This document shows positions 1 to 32,479 of a stretch of DNA of 64,000 nucleotides, piece by piece. The position numbers and the translations under genes are program-made. How positions within the stretch are numbered: position 1 is the first letter of the stretch; each line of letters starts with the position of its first letter. Under the pieces are notes generated by a model, which worked only from the letters and a program-made list of their open reading frames with translations, was not told the origin of the DNA and searched no databases. The stretch comes from Cristatella mucedo (Eukaryota > Bryozoa > Phylactolaemata > Cristatellidae). Location: positions 2,322,001-2,386,000 of the forward strand of contig WPIO01000049.1 in assembly GCA_009760855.2 (NCBI GenBank), given 5' to 3'.

Positions 1-383
1 GCAGCGGTGGTAGGGATGGCGGCAACTCGTCGCAGCCACGGGGGCCCTGCATGGGTGACACATTGTGACATGAAATAGGATCAAGCACTCGCACCATCAA
101 GGTAGCACATTTTCCGCTTGAGCTAAAAAAATAGGTGTGGTTCGATACTGGAATCTACGCTAATTGCTTTATTTCCGACGTCGTTCACGGCAATCGATTC
201 CCCTGCCAGAGCTTTTCACAGCGGAAGTCTTCCGAGGCCGTCGCAGCAACGCACGGCGGCCACCGCCGCCAGGCTGCACTCAGCGTCCATGCATCCAGCA
301 ACCAGCAGCCTCGATTAGCACGTGTCTTCGAGGGGGTAAATGATGGTGCGAAGCTGGCACCCCGCACACATGTCAAGAAAGAA

Positions 384-519
384 CTAATAATAATAATAAT
401 AATAATATTGCACTTGATAAAGCGCCCTCAGAGAACTTAATCTCTTTCTAGGCGCTTTACATTTGCTGCAAAGTGATATGCAATAGAATAGTAAGTAAAA
501 TCATGCTTGAAAAACAAAC
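384..519 (-). mobile_element. LINE-A 3' tail only
   Basis: Contains (TAA)n, then TTGCACTTGATAAAGCGCCC, CAGAGAACTTAATCTCTTTC, AGGCGCTTTACATTTGCTGC and AAAATCATGCTTGAAAAAC. This is the last ~135 bases of the family (minus strand), nearly identical to the tails at 13130, 23915 and 38500. No coding part remains. Confidence 0.8.
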
Positions 520-649
520 TGACGAACGCTCGACCGCTTCCCTCGCTTTCCCGGGTGCCTGGCAGCCCGGAGCGGCCAATACATTGCTGGTTCCTCAAAA
601 TGTGAGAATACTTAAGCAGATCGAATAACGAGTAAAATGAAAAAAATGC

Positions 650-816
650 AAGCTGATTCAACAGCTTCTTTTTTATGGCGACAGAAGAGCCTGTACAGCT
701 ATCACCACCGCTTTCAATGACGATGTAAGATCACCCGCCGCAGGATTCGAACCCACGACCTCGGGGCCAAGGTCGTGAAAAGCAACCACCTTAACTAGTG
801 AGCCATTACCGACGCC
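650..816 (-). mobile_element. tRNA-derived SINE type 1
   Basis: The minus strand reads TGGCTCACTAGTTAAGGTGG (A box), CACGACCTTGGCCCCGAGG, then GTGGGTTCGAATCC (perfect B box) and a body ending near CAGAAGAGCC...GCTGTTGAATCAGC. At least eight related copies occur in the window, which excludes a plain tRNA gene. Confidence 0.7.
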
Positions 817-853
817 CGTATGAGAAGCATCGACGAGGGAATAAGAGGGAAAG

Positions 854-924
<71 letters not shown>

Positions 925-1734
925 GCACCGAGAGTACACACTGAGCAGAGAGTGGCTTCGCGGGGCCGATTCCTACGTTTCTACGAAAGCTATCACCGGT
1001 AGCGTCTTCGTGGTTTCTACCGAAGCTCACCCGTGAATTCATAATCCAGCTGCCAGTCCAGATATACGGCGCGTACTGCGAGCTATGTATTTTGCAGTAT
1101 TGCTGCAGCTCCGGGGCAGCAGTGCTAGAGGATTCTCACGGAGACACAGCGTGGACGTGAGAGGTATACCTGACTCAATCTTTATTACCTTAGCGGGTAC
1201 ACATTCGAGCTGGTTGACTCACCGCAGATAGGGAGTGCATCTGTGGCGGGCCACATGTTTACAACAGAGACCGGACGCTGCGCCGAGTAAATTTTCCAAC
1301 CTCCTGCTGCAGGTGGGACATACACTAGTGCCGAGGCTGCTGTGCTAATTGCAATAGCAGAAGCAGCAGGCGCACACAGCATATATTTGTACCGCCGAGT
1401 TCAGCCACTTCCGGCGTCGCTACTTCCGCGCCAGGCACCGAGAGCCTAGCGCATCGAGCCTGCATGGTATATACGGTCTATCTACGAGCGGAGAAAATGT
1501 GTGTAAGTAACCGCTCTCGCAGAGCTGTGTAATGATCGTTTTTTGAGCGCAACGGCGGCGGTGGCGATGTATAGCAGTGGAAGCAGTCGGTGACGCTATG
1601 CTGCCGAATTTATTAGCGAAGGGTACTTGCACTCCGATCAGGGCTTTTATTTACATTTAATTTATTTTATTCTATATTTAATTTATGCACTAATTCTCAA
1701 GTTGAATAAGTGCACAGGCTTTGCCATGCTCTTT
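817..1734. other. Unannotated stretch before the gypsy relic
   Basis: Apart from the GA repeat I see no repeat family, RNA gene or convincing coding sequence here. Confidence 0.5.
851..921. repeat. (GA)n microsatellite
   Basis: An almost pure GA run of about 65 bases directly beside the 5' end of the SINE at 650-816. It creates spurious Glu/Arg and Leu/Ser open frames. Confidence 0.95.
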
Positions 1735-2060
1735 GGAGTTTGCAGAAGTTGGCTGAATAAAAATTCGGGCACAGCGCCGTATCACCAACATCGCTGTGGA
1801 ATGGTTGAACGAGCGAACCAGACATTGCTGGCAATGCGGCGCACATTGTCCGAACGTTCAACTGGACACACTGCGTGACGACAAACTGCCCCTGTTACTG
1901 TTCACATATAGAGCCACCAGTGCCGCAAGGCTGCCCGAACATTGGACTACTGCATGGACGTCGGCCGTCTTCCTGCGAAACAGATACGATCTAAACCGAA
2001 GGACTGCTACCGAACACCTACCACGACTAACCGCAAGGCTATCTGAACAACGTTAGCAAG
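1735..2060 (+). pseudogene. Gypsy-type retrotransposon integrase relic
   Basis: Conceptual translation gives SGTAPYHQHRCGMVERANQT, matching the TxPYHPQxxGxVERxNxxL core around the third catalytic residue of Ty3/gypsy integrases. After a frame change come DDKLPLLLFTYRAT and, in yet another frame, LHGRRPS, both expected in the following integrase segment. At least two frame changes break it. No LTRs, protease or reverse transcriptase of this element were seen nearby. Confidence 0.6.
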
Positions 2061-2069
2061 CGGACGCGC

Positions 2070-4800
2070 ACACGCACAAATATATACATACATTTCTTAT
2101 CTAGAAAAAGATTTTTAATTCGTAAATATGCATTAGCCGGCGGTACCCTACCCTCCTTGGGTCGAGCGTGCTACCCGGACCTCCCGGTTCAGGAACTGGG
2201 ACCGCTCGGCTTCCGAGCCGGAATGGCGTCGGAGACGTAGAGCCTCCTCAAAGCCGTCCTCTCCGAGCTTGGGATGCCGAGTTCGGCCAGGCAAGCTTCA
2301 TTGTGTGGCCACCAGCTGCCGAGAGCCCCGACCGCGAAGGGCCTCACCACTGCCGACCGGTAGCCAGCTATCAGGAAAGACCGGGCAATGGCTGCATATT
2401 TATCGGTCTTGTTCTAGGCCGCCACAATCAAAGCATTCTCACTGCTATAAAATGGCACCGTCACATCCACAATTACTAAATGGGTTCCGTTGTCAATGAC
2501 CAGGACCGGCTTGAGAGCCAGACTACAAGCAGGAGAGAGGGCACAGCCTGCCGACAGGCAGTTAAGCTCGGTGGCCCGAAAAGCTCCGATTAGGTGGCCC
2601 ACAACCAGATTGAGTCGGGCCTTAATTTCATGCAGCATCCGCCAACAATGGCTCAGAATGTAGCAAACGGTCTCTGCGTCCATGCGCGCTCGGTGCACAA
2701 ACCGCCAAGCCCGGAAAGACAAGCCAAGACCCGTGGTCAAGAAGTGACTGTTGGTGGCGAATCTGTCCGTGACCAAGAAGCGGCTGACCGGCCCTGTGCA
2801 GGCTGAGCCGCCTAAGCAGGGCCTTCCACCAGTCTGTCAAAATCTCGCAGCTTCGTGATGACCACTCGTGGCACGACACAGTGCTCGATGCCATCAGGGT
2901 CGGTAGACGCAGCCAGCACTTCAGGGCCGGTCAGCGTGAGGCGACAGGAGAGCCGCTTGACGCATTTACGGGCTTCGGACCACGGCGAAATCGGGGCAAA
3001 CTTGTTACCAGCGCCGAAAGCTACTGGGCTCAGGTATAGAGAACGCTCCTCATCAGACGATGGCATGCCATCCAGGATGGCTACTGCCCGGTCGAGTTAG
3101 TGATGGGTGACTTGAGGGACGCACGCTCCGGGCGAGCCCAGCATGCGACCGGCTTGCGCAGCTCATATAAGGAAGGGTTTCGTCCCAAAGTGGATTAATC
3201 AAAGCTCGCCTGCAGTGCGAGGCTCAAACGGGAAATGCACCAATGCAAAGTTTTTCAGACCAAACGTGAAGCGACATAGCTCCATCAGAGCCTTTTCGGC
3301 CGGCTGAAGAGCGGCCTTAGGCACAAGCCGCGCCCGACCAAGGCAGTCGAGCCATGGCAGGAGGAAAGTCCGCAAGGCGTCAAACTTTTGCCAAGGGTGA
3401 GAAGGCTACCCTGAAGCAGGTTAATGATCCTTGCAAGGGAAAAGCAGGACTGCACTATTTCAGCCCTAGGCTGCCCGAGACGCCGAGGGGCTCCAAGGTA
3501 GGCCACTGACTCAGTCTCTGGCAGTTCGGGGATCCGCCTGTCATGTAGGGTGATCGAGGTGGGCACGGCCGTCGCACCCTTTCGGGCGACGACACAACCC
3601 TTCATCGGCAGGAACTGCATGCCCAGCGTCGACGCAGCCTGTTCAACTGCGGACACGATGGCCTGAAGACCAGAAGACGTGCCTGAAAACAGGGTGAGGT
3701 CATCTGCCAAGGCACATACCTACAGAGAAGTTCCGCCAAGCTGGAAACAGGATTCGGCATGTTAACAGTGAGTCTGACAACCGGTTTTATTGCCAGATCA
3801 AATAGGATCGGTGATAGAGGGTCGCCCTGCCGCACTCCGGCAGTCGTAGGAAACGCCATCAAGGTCTTGACGCCCAACCGAAGCTCCAGGAGCGAGCCGG
3901 TATACAGGCACTCAACAAACCTGCAGAAGCGCTCTTCCAACCCGGCATGCCGAAGCACACTGAGAAGGGAAAACATGTGGAATGCTGCCGAAGGAATTCT
4001 GTAGGTCGAGAAACGCCAAGTACACAACGCCAGCGCTCTGCCAATCCCTGGCCTCGTCAAAAGCGCTCTCCACAAGAAATGGCTGTTCTAGGCAGCCCTC
4101 TATATCCGAAACAAAGCCAATTTACTGCAGTGGCAGGAGCCTATGGCCACCAGCGAATTTGCACAGCCTATCGGCCAGGCTGCTCGAGAGCAGCTTGTAA
4201 AGGGTGGGCAAGAGCGTGATGGGACGGAAGTTACAGGGGATGATTGGATCGCCCTTTCTTGTGGATAAGGATAGAGAAACCTGTTCTCCAAGAGGAAGGG
4301 ACGTCCCCGAAGCGGAGGCAGCCGTTTAGGATGCACACAACGAGCGTGCAAACCGGGTTGCCGAGGCGTAAATGGCGATATTCCAGACGGTCAGCTCCCG
4401 CAGACGTGTTGCGGGCTCGGCGAAGGCGGGCGGCGACGTCCACCTCCGACAGTGGAGACATAAGTTGGATAGGTGAGCCCGGATGAGAAGGGATGGTCCC
4501 GGCGAGTAGAGTCTGCAGACGGTCATTGCCAACAGGTCAGGCCTGCGACTCGGTCTCCCGGTAGGAGCGGCAGGCATAGGTCACCGGTTTAGTACGTCGG
4601 CGCTGGCAGCAGGATTTCGCGGCGGCCTAGATCCAGTTGACTCGTAGAAGCGTTGCTGATGCGAGGCAAACCTCGCGTCCCATGGCCGGGGACCTTCGGA
4701 TGCAGGGCCATTCGGTTGAGGCTTCGTAGTCTCAGAACAAGTGCGGCAGTGCCTTCGCTCGTGATCCTTGATTAGGCATCGGGCGAGCGACAATCAGCCC
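2070..4800 (-). mobile_element. R2/NeSL-like non-LTR retrotransposon, decayed, 5' incomplete
   Basis: Read on the minus strand, the pieces come in the expected order. First is a reverse-transcriptase start (RARNTSAGADRLEYRHLR, then GDVPSSWRTGFSILIHKKG, near 4230-4460). Next are GVRQGDPLSPILFDLAI and ADDLTLFSGTSSGLQA near 3650-3830. A thumb region follows, then ETVCYILSHCWRM...ARLN near 2660-2720, and a restriction-like endonuclease region (LVIVDVTVPFYSS near 2440-2480). The end KYAAIARSFLIAGYRSAVV and VGALGSWWPHNEACLAELGI leads to a TGA at 2191-2189, with a 3' UTR to about 2070. The catalytic PD of the endonuclease reads PV, and several frameshifts are present, so the copy is dead. The R2/NeSL group is inferred from the endonuclease placement after the RT; the exact clade is uncertain. 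Confidence 0.72.
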
Positions 4801-5084
4801 TCGCTCAGAAAAACTAGGGAGGCCACGAAGCCGTGCCAGTCGTTTGCCAGGATGCTGGCCTGTACGTGGGGCAGCGACGAATCCTCGAAACGAACGTCTG
4901 CAGCGTCTGTAGGAGTCGGTGACAGCTGTCCCGTTGGCTGAGGTACAGCTGCCAGTGAGGCAAAGGGCGTCAGCAACAGGGCGGGGCGTAGAGTCTCAGA
5001 TAGGGCGGCGCGTGGAGCCATGCAATAGGATGTCGTCAAAGATAACGGAGGGACGCCGTATATCCGGCCCAACATTAAACAAAT

Positions 5085-5215
5085 GCGCTTGCCTCGACCA
5101 AGGTCAAGCTTAAAGTATTTGATGTCTGAGGTAGTGCGCTCGAGCACCACCCGTTGCGTATGGGGAGCAGATTAAGTTCTCTTAGGGAGATATACAATTG
5201 AATTACATTATTTCT
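5085..5215 (+). mobile_element. SINE type 2 (LINE-like tail), decayed copy
   Basis: CGACCAAGGTCAAGCTTAAA and the downstream GAGCAGATTAAGTTCTCTTA followed by an ATACAATTGAATTACATTATT end parallel the better copy at 34830-34995. The tRNA-like head is poorly preserved. Confidence 0.5.
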
Positions 5216-5949
5216 TATTGCCGATGGCGTTATCGACTATTGCAATCTATTCGAAGCTGGCGACCCAGTACAGCTGAAGGACCCTGTACCCCGTGATAAG
5301 CCTGCATGCAGCAGGGTGTATCGGCATCTGGCGAATATAATACGTTCTAGGCATCGATTAAGTTCTAGGCCCTGTCACATACCGCATCCCAAACGAAGTG
5401 CTGTAGAAATCGTGCACGCCGTCAAATGCTATCTATAAGTTCTAACGACCAACCACGTGCCTAGACCTTTCAACACTGCTAGCAAGGTCAATGCTACCAA
5501 GAAGGCTGATAGCATAGCATCACTTGACACCTTCTGATGCAGCCGATTGCTGTATATATCTGTAACGCAATGTCGCAGCATATATCACAATGACTGTGCC
5601 AGCCGACAGAGGCCGATTGCAGCCGTGGACAACGGAACTCTGGTCTACTGAGGCTACAGATGCATCGTCAGTTCAGTCTGCTTTGCCGGACCAGCTATGG
5701 CACAATACCTCAAGCTACTAAACGCCACGCCCCATCGAAAGCTACTAAGCAACACGCCCCATCGCAAGTCGTCCTTATTGTGCAATAATAGTCTCACTGT
5801 ATGGACCCTCGGCGGCATAGTAGGCTTTTATGTCGCGAACGTTGAAAATCCACATTTATATGTAGTGAAATAACGTATGTTGCCCGGAAGGTTCAAAATA
5901 AACTCTTTCCCTATTTAGTTTGTTGGGAAGAAATGTCAGATAAGATGTT

Positions 5950-6095
5950 TTAGCTGGTTTGGCCCAGAGGTAAAGCTGCTCACCCCGACTAAGGTCTGGG
6001 GAGGTCGTGGACTAGAGCCCTGAGGCATATGTGAAGCACCTAAATAGAGATTAAGTTCTCGTAGGGCGCAATACAATGAGTTACATCATCTGTTG
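5950..6095 (+). mobile_element. SINE type 2 (LINE-like tail)
   Basis: The head GGTTTGGCCCAGAGGTAAAG resembles a tRNA A box, followed by CACCCCGACTAAGGTC, a degenerate B box (GGACTAGAGCCC), then GGCATATGTGAAGCACC and the hairpin tail AGAGATTAAGTTCTCGTAGG. The tail matches the 3' hairpin of LINE-A. Confidence 0.6.
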
Positions 6096-7090
6096 CAACT
6101 AGTACTTATATCTGGTGCTACTAGTGCCAAAACTTGGATAAGATTTTTTATGTAACACCTGTCCGTTGAATTTTGTAATTCCTCTGATATTAAATTCATT
6201 AAATCACTACTAATTAAAGCGAGAAAGTCCGTCTGTTCCGTCTGTTTTTTTTCTTTTCTTCCGTCGCGCGGCAAGATGGGACATTTCCGTCAAGCGGCAA
6301 GATGGCAAAATATTGTCCTCTATGACCAGCCTATGATGACTTCTACTATGACTCAGCTTCGCGAGTCCATGCACAGATACTCGATAAAATAAGCTAAGAA
6401 AGTATTATCAAACTTTTAGCCGAGCTACCAAAAAAGGGATGTAAGCCTCTATAGCTATTGATGCACATAGAAGCTTGGTTTGTCACGAAATTCACAAGGC
6501 TGAGCCATTGACCACTTGTGCTAAAGTCCCCTCAATTGTCACAGTGAGCATCAATGCTCGTCATGTCTTTGCTACTTACCACTTAAAAGAGCGGCTCTGA
6601 AAGTTTAAATCTCCACATGCTAGCTACTATATTCGTTTAACTTAAGACCAGTGGCAACTGAAGCTGTAGCCGTGAAGGTAACATAATCCTGAACAATACC
6701 TATTCAACGACGTCTTTTATCTTGCTGCCGGCTCTGGGACATCTATTTTAGCCTTCGTAAGCTTGCTACTTCCATGTCACATGCTTCATCGACGGCCATC
6801 CTGTCTCAAATGCTCCTTAAATTCCTTTGTGCGAGGTGGAGACTATCAACAATCACATGAACACGGGAAGACGCTTCGAGTGGTCTGTGCAAGAATCTTA
6901 TTTGTAACAGCCACTCTGTATTTGTTACTTTGCGTAGCTCCAGACGGAGATACATACAGGCATGCATTACAGACAGTCTAACTGAATGCTAGGCAAACAA
7001 GGCTTGATTGGAAAACCACGATAGAGGCTGAAATGATAAATCTCAGTCGCAATTGCCTTAGCTACGGAGCACACACTAAGGGACAATAAG
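6096..7090. other. Unannotated AT-rich stretch
   Basis: Only short open frames without recognisable motifs, plus two CGGCAAGATGG words at 6270-6310. No supported gene; likewise 5216-5949 holds nothing I can name. Confidence 0.5.
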
Positions 7091-8640
7091 GATAATAATG
7101 CGCTTGATAAAGCGCCCTCAGAGAACTCAATGTCTTTCTATGCGCTTTAAATTTGCTGCAAAGGGAAACGCAATTGAATGGTGAGTAATATCATGCTTGA
7201 TAAACAAACAAAATGAATAACATGGTTAGGGGTGACATGCACAGGGTCAGCATGCAACTGTGGTTAGTGACAGCATGCACAGTGTCAGCACGCATAAGCA
7301 CATGGAGGACGAATCAAAGGGACCCACTAAATGCTGTCCTAAACAGGTGTGTTTTAAGTTCTTTTTAAATGTGGTCAAGTCAGGGTACGTTCTGACACAA
7401 GTCGGGAGGCAGTCCCAGGCTTTGGGAGCATACGAACTAAATGCACGGTCTCCAAACGATTTGAGATTTTTACGAGGTATTGGTTAACTGCTGGATTTCG
7501 AAAAGCGGGTGGTACGATGCTTGACCTGATGGGGGAGTATATCTGAGAGATAGGCTGGAGCCAAAAAATGAAGTGACCTAAAAGTGAGCGACACAACCGA
7601 AGTCGATCCGTTGCTTGACTTGTAGCCAGTGCAGGTCGGCGAGAAGTGGTATGATGTGGCAACTGCGACGCTCACGACAGACAAGCCTAGCTGCGGAGTT
7701 TTGCACCAGTTGTAATCGCCTGATTGCACATGCCGGTAGGCGAGCAAGCAGTAAGTTACAGAAGTCAAGCCGAGATGTCGTAAATGCATGGAGCAACTTA
7801 GACGTGGTATCCTTATCTAAAAAAGCCCGAATTTTAGCAATGTTATGTAGCTGAAAGTAGGCAGACTTGACTGTGGAGCGAGCTGACGTGGTCGTCTAGC
7901 CAGAGGTCACTTTGTAACATGACACCTAGATATCGAGCTGATTCAACTGGAGATATGCTGGCAGAGCCAATTTTGAGCGTCAGCATTTCCAATTTCTGAA
8001 TCACACTGGGTTTGCCCATAACTAGTAAGTTAGTTTTATCCTGGTTTAGTTTTAGAAAATTTGCTACCATCCGTGTGCGGATATCATCAATACATGCAGC
8101 AAGTGAGTTGAGAGAATTTTAGGTGCTCGAAGGCTGGGAGGGATCAAAGCAAAGGTACAACTGAGTATCATTCGCATAGAAGTGAAAGCCTAGATTGTAC
8201 TTGGTAATCACATCAGCAAGAGGGAGAGTATAAACCATGATAAGAACCGGACCTAGCATAGAGTCCTGAGGTACCCCATATTTCAGAGGTACCTCGGATA
8301 ATCTTTGTCCATTCACGTCAATACTCTAAGTCTCCCACTGAGATAGGACCTGAACCATCGTAAAGCAGTGCCAGTGATGGCCAGGCGAGATGAGAGGCGC
8401 TCTAGAAGAACTTTGTGATCGATAGTATCAAACGCTGGTGAAAGATTGAGCAAAACAAGCAGAGACACTCTACCTATGTCCGCATTCCTAAGTAGGTCGT
8501 TGTACACCCTATGCAATGCCGACTCTGGAGTGATTAGCTCTAAAGCCAGACTGGAACTTACTAGTAAGGTTTGAAGTTTCAATACACGAGTTCAGCTGGT
8601 CGGCCACGACCCGTTCCAGTGTCTTTGATAGGGATCAATA
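7091..8640 (-). mobile_element. LINE-A (CR1/L2-like) retrotransposon, reverse-transcriptase part, decayed
   Basis: On the minus strand it shows NADIGRVSLLVLLNLSPAFD and TIDHKVLLERLSSRLAITG, then [57 protein letters not shown], a C-terminal region (TSRLDFCNLLLARLPACAIR) and the family 3' tail at 7091-7160. The catalytic YADD reads YAND and there are several frameshifts, so it is inactive. It is 5'-truncated near 8640. The CR1/L2 assignment rests on RT motif style and the hairpin plus (ATT)n tail. Confidence 0.78.
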
Positions 8641-8934
8641 GGGTCAAAATCAATAGGATCAAAAGGAATCAATAGCTCTGTGATTGTTTCAGGTATTTAT
8701 TAGGATTGACTCAAAGGTGGCGGCATTGCTTCATCTTCTTTCAAGTAGATGGCTTGTCACCCAAATATCCCAGGGCTCACATGTCGCGTTGAGGCCCTGC
8801 TCATTTCTCTGAAGGGTGTTCGTGATGAAGATTATCTTCGTCTTGTCTCCAAGGTCTTATGTGACACTTCTAAGAAAAATGCTAGGGAAATCCTAGTAGT
8901 AATTTACTTCAGAGACTAGGGAGGTGGAAAGCCT

Positions 8935-9110
8935 TAGGAGACGGCACACTAGGTAAGGCGGTTACTTTTCACGACCTCGGTCCTGAGGTCATGGGTTCGA
9001 ATCCTGAGGTGGCCGATACTTTATTGCCATTGCAAGCGCTGGTAACAGCCGTAAAGGCTCTTCTGGCGATTCACTAAAAGGCTGTTAAGTCAACCAGTAC
9101 TTGTTAATGC
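8935..9110 (+). mobile_element. tRNA-derived SINE type 1
   Basis: It has the A-box region GGCACACTAGGTAAGGCGG, the B box GGGTTCGAATCC, then the family body CTTTATTGCCATTGCAAGCG, CCGTAAAGGCTCTTCTGGCG and GGCTGTTAAGTCAACCAGTA. One of the better-preserved copies. Confidence 0.72.
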
Positions 9111-9159
9111 TGACACTTACCACATTTGGTTTCTAAGATTGCCTCCATTTTCCTGGGTT

Positions 9160-9320
9160 TTAGCTCAAGGGTAAGGTGCTTTCTCTTCAAGACCTCGTTT
9201 GTGGGTTTGAGTCCTGAAGGTGGCTGGCTGTTCTATGTTGCCCACTGTAAGCGGCGATGATAACCGATAAGGCTCTTCTGCCGCTGTAAAAATGTGTCTG
9301 CTAATATTAATCGGTTAACC
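9160..9320 (+). mobile_element. tRNA-derived SINE type 1, diverged
   Basis: TTTAGCTCAAGGGTAAGGTG, GGGTTTGAGTCCTG and GATAAGGCTCTTCTGCCGCT follow the type 1 layout. It sits about 50 bases after the copy at 8935-9110, in the same orientation. Confidence 0.6.
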
Positions 9321-9409
9321 TTTAATTTTTCATGCTTTTCAAGGGCGCTCTTAATTTCCAAAAAATGTTTGTGAACGTGTGTGTGCTAAATCGGTGAGAT
9401 CATTACGCT

Positions 9410-10225
9410 ATGATTACTCCACAGTCAAATCTGCCTATTTTCTGCTTCATAACATTGCTAAAATTAGGGCTTGTTTAGATAAGGATACCACGTCCAAGTT
9501 GGTCCATGCATTCGTGACATCTCGTCTCGACTTCTGCAACTCACTGCTTACTGGCCTACCAGCATGTGCGATCAGGCGATTGTAGCTGGTGCAAAACTCT
9601 GCGGCTAGGCTTGTCTGTCGTGAGCGTCGCAGTTGCCACATTACTCCACTTCTCGCCGACCTGCACTGGTTACCAGTCAAGCAACGGATTGACTTCAAGG
9701 TTTTGTCGCTCACTTTTAGGTCTCTTCATTCTATGGCTCCAGCCTATCTTTCAGATATACTACCCCATCAGGCAAAGCATCGTACCACTCGCTTTTCGGA
9801 ATCCAACAGTCTAGAAATACCTCGTACAAACCTTAAATCCTTTGGAGACCGTGCATTTAGCTCGTATGCTCCCACAGCCTGGAACTCCCTCCCGACCTGC
9901 ATCAGAACATCCCCTGACCTGACCACATTTAAAAGAAACTTAAAAACATACCTATTTAGGACAGCATTTAGTGGGTCTTTGTGATTCGTCCTCGATGTGC
10001 TTATGCGTGCTGACACTGTTCATGCTGCCACTAACCACATTTGCATGCTGACCCAGTGCATGTAACCCCTAACCATGTTATTCATTTTGTTTGTTTTTCA
10101 AGCATGATTTTACTTACTATTCTATTGCGTATCACTTTGCAGCAAATGTAAAGCGCCTAGAAAGAGATTAAGGTCTCTGAGGGCGCTTTATCAAGTGCAA
10201 TATTATTATTATTATTATTATTATT
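9410..10225 (+). mobile_element. LINE-A 3' part
   Basis: Contains a 131-residue open frame (9589-9984, RLVCRERRSCHITPLLADLH to the SGSL end) after an upstream piece ending in a stop. The 3' UTR, hairpin tail (AAAGCGCCTAGAAAGAGATT) and (ATT)n end at 10225. It is very similar to copies at 20352 and 52330, so the family was recently active. The RT catalytic region is absent by 5' truncation. Confidence 0.8.
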
Positions 10226-10481
10226 TATATTCGCGGATCCTTTATCGCGATTATGAACGAGTGATTTTTTAACCCATAGCTTGGATGCGTCAAACGTCAA
10301 AGTCATAAAATAGTTGAGCAGCTGTAATTTAGGCACCGAAATATTGATTGTTGCATCTGGTGGCTGGTGCTGAAAGACGCGCCCCTCAGTGGCTGTCAAA
10401 TGAGCTGCTCAACTCAATGAATATGAATTTCCTCTAGTAAAAGGGACTGTTTCTTTTCATACCACCTGTTCTCGGCCAATA

Positions 10482-10656
10482 GCCTCTATGGCGCACTAGG
10501 TAAGGCGGTTTTCGTTCACGATCTCGGTCCCGATGTCATCGGTTCGAGTCCTGTAGTGTGCGATACTTCATCGCCGCTGCAATTGGCGGTGATAGCCGTA
10601 AAGGCTCACCTGTCACTATAGAAAAGAGGCGGTTAAACCAGCTTGTACTCTTTTAC
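10482..10656 (+). mobile_element. tRNA-derived SINE type 1
   Basis: TGGCGCACTAGGTAAGGCGG, the B box CGGTTCGAGTCC, CGCCGCTGCAATTGGCGGTG, CCGTAAAGGCTC and the end GGCGGTTAAACCAGCTTGTA are all present in the right order. Confidence 0.72.
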
Positions 10657-10859
10657 ATATCGGAATAGATGCGAGTAACCACTTAAACCTTGTTCGATTT
10701 GCTATTTTAGCTACGCTTCGAGGAGTAAACCCAATCTGGTACTAATCACGTCTCGGCTAAGACGTTCGGCGGCTCCGAAAGCGCTGCTTTTGTGACCGAA
10801 GGAATTGAGAGAGAATCTGCTAGCGCCCATCTGTCGCATCCTTACCGGTCGAGGGCGCT

Positions 10860-10865
10860 TTTATT
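10860..10865 (-). terminator. Possible polyadenylation signal of the minus channel gene
   Basis: AATAAA on the minus strand lies about 330 bases downstream of the TAG at 11197. The position is plausible for the end of a 3' UTR, but the hexamer is common by chance and there is no transcript evidence. Confidence 0.35.
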
Positions 10866-11196
10866 AGAAGATGAGGTACAAAACGTCGGCATCTTAACCG
10901 AGCCAGATTAGGACGCGTGCCGACGACTATCGACGGGACGTTTCACGACCAACATGGTTCTAGCCAATCAACAGTTTTCTTAAGTATGAAAATGGCTTAT
11001 CATAATCACAGTTCGAGGATTTCTTCGTTCTAATCTGACACGCCTCCTCAAGCAAGGGCGCCATCTTAGAGGCCCGATTTGAATGGCGGCTTTTGTGGCA
11101 AAACGCTGTCACATTGGCAGCAGGAGCAGCAGCAGCAAAAGAAGCAGCAGCCTGCACATCAGATCGTTTGAACTCTCTCTGAAGCGTGACCGAGCA

Positions 11197-32282
<21,086 letters not shown>

Positions 32283-32479
32283 CTTTGCCACGAGGAATCA
32301 AACTACGCAGAAAAAGAAGGCGCGAACGCTAGACGCGACGAACGATAGACCGATTTAAAATGGTCTAGCCTATTGCCGACTGAAAATTGGAAAAGACTGC
32401 ATGGCAATCAAAAGTACGCATCGAACGGACAAACAATTAGCTCAAGTGGCGACACGCTTTACTCTTTCCATTGTGATTC

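Noticed and set aside
725-800. tRNA gene suggested by a perfect B box (GGTTCGAATCC)
   Set aside because: No full cloverleaf, and the same head plus a common body recurs at many places, so it is a SINE.
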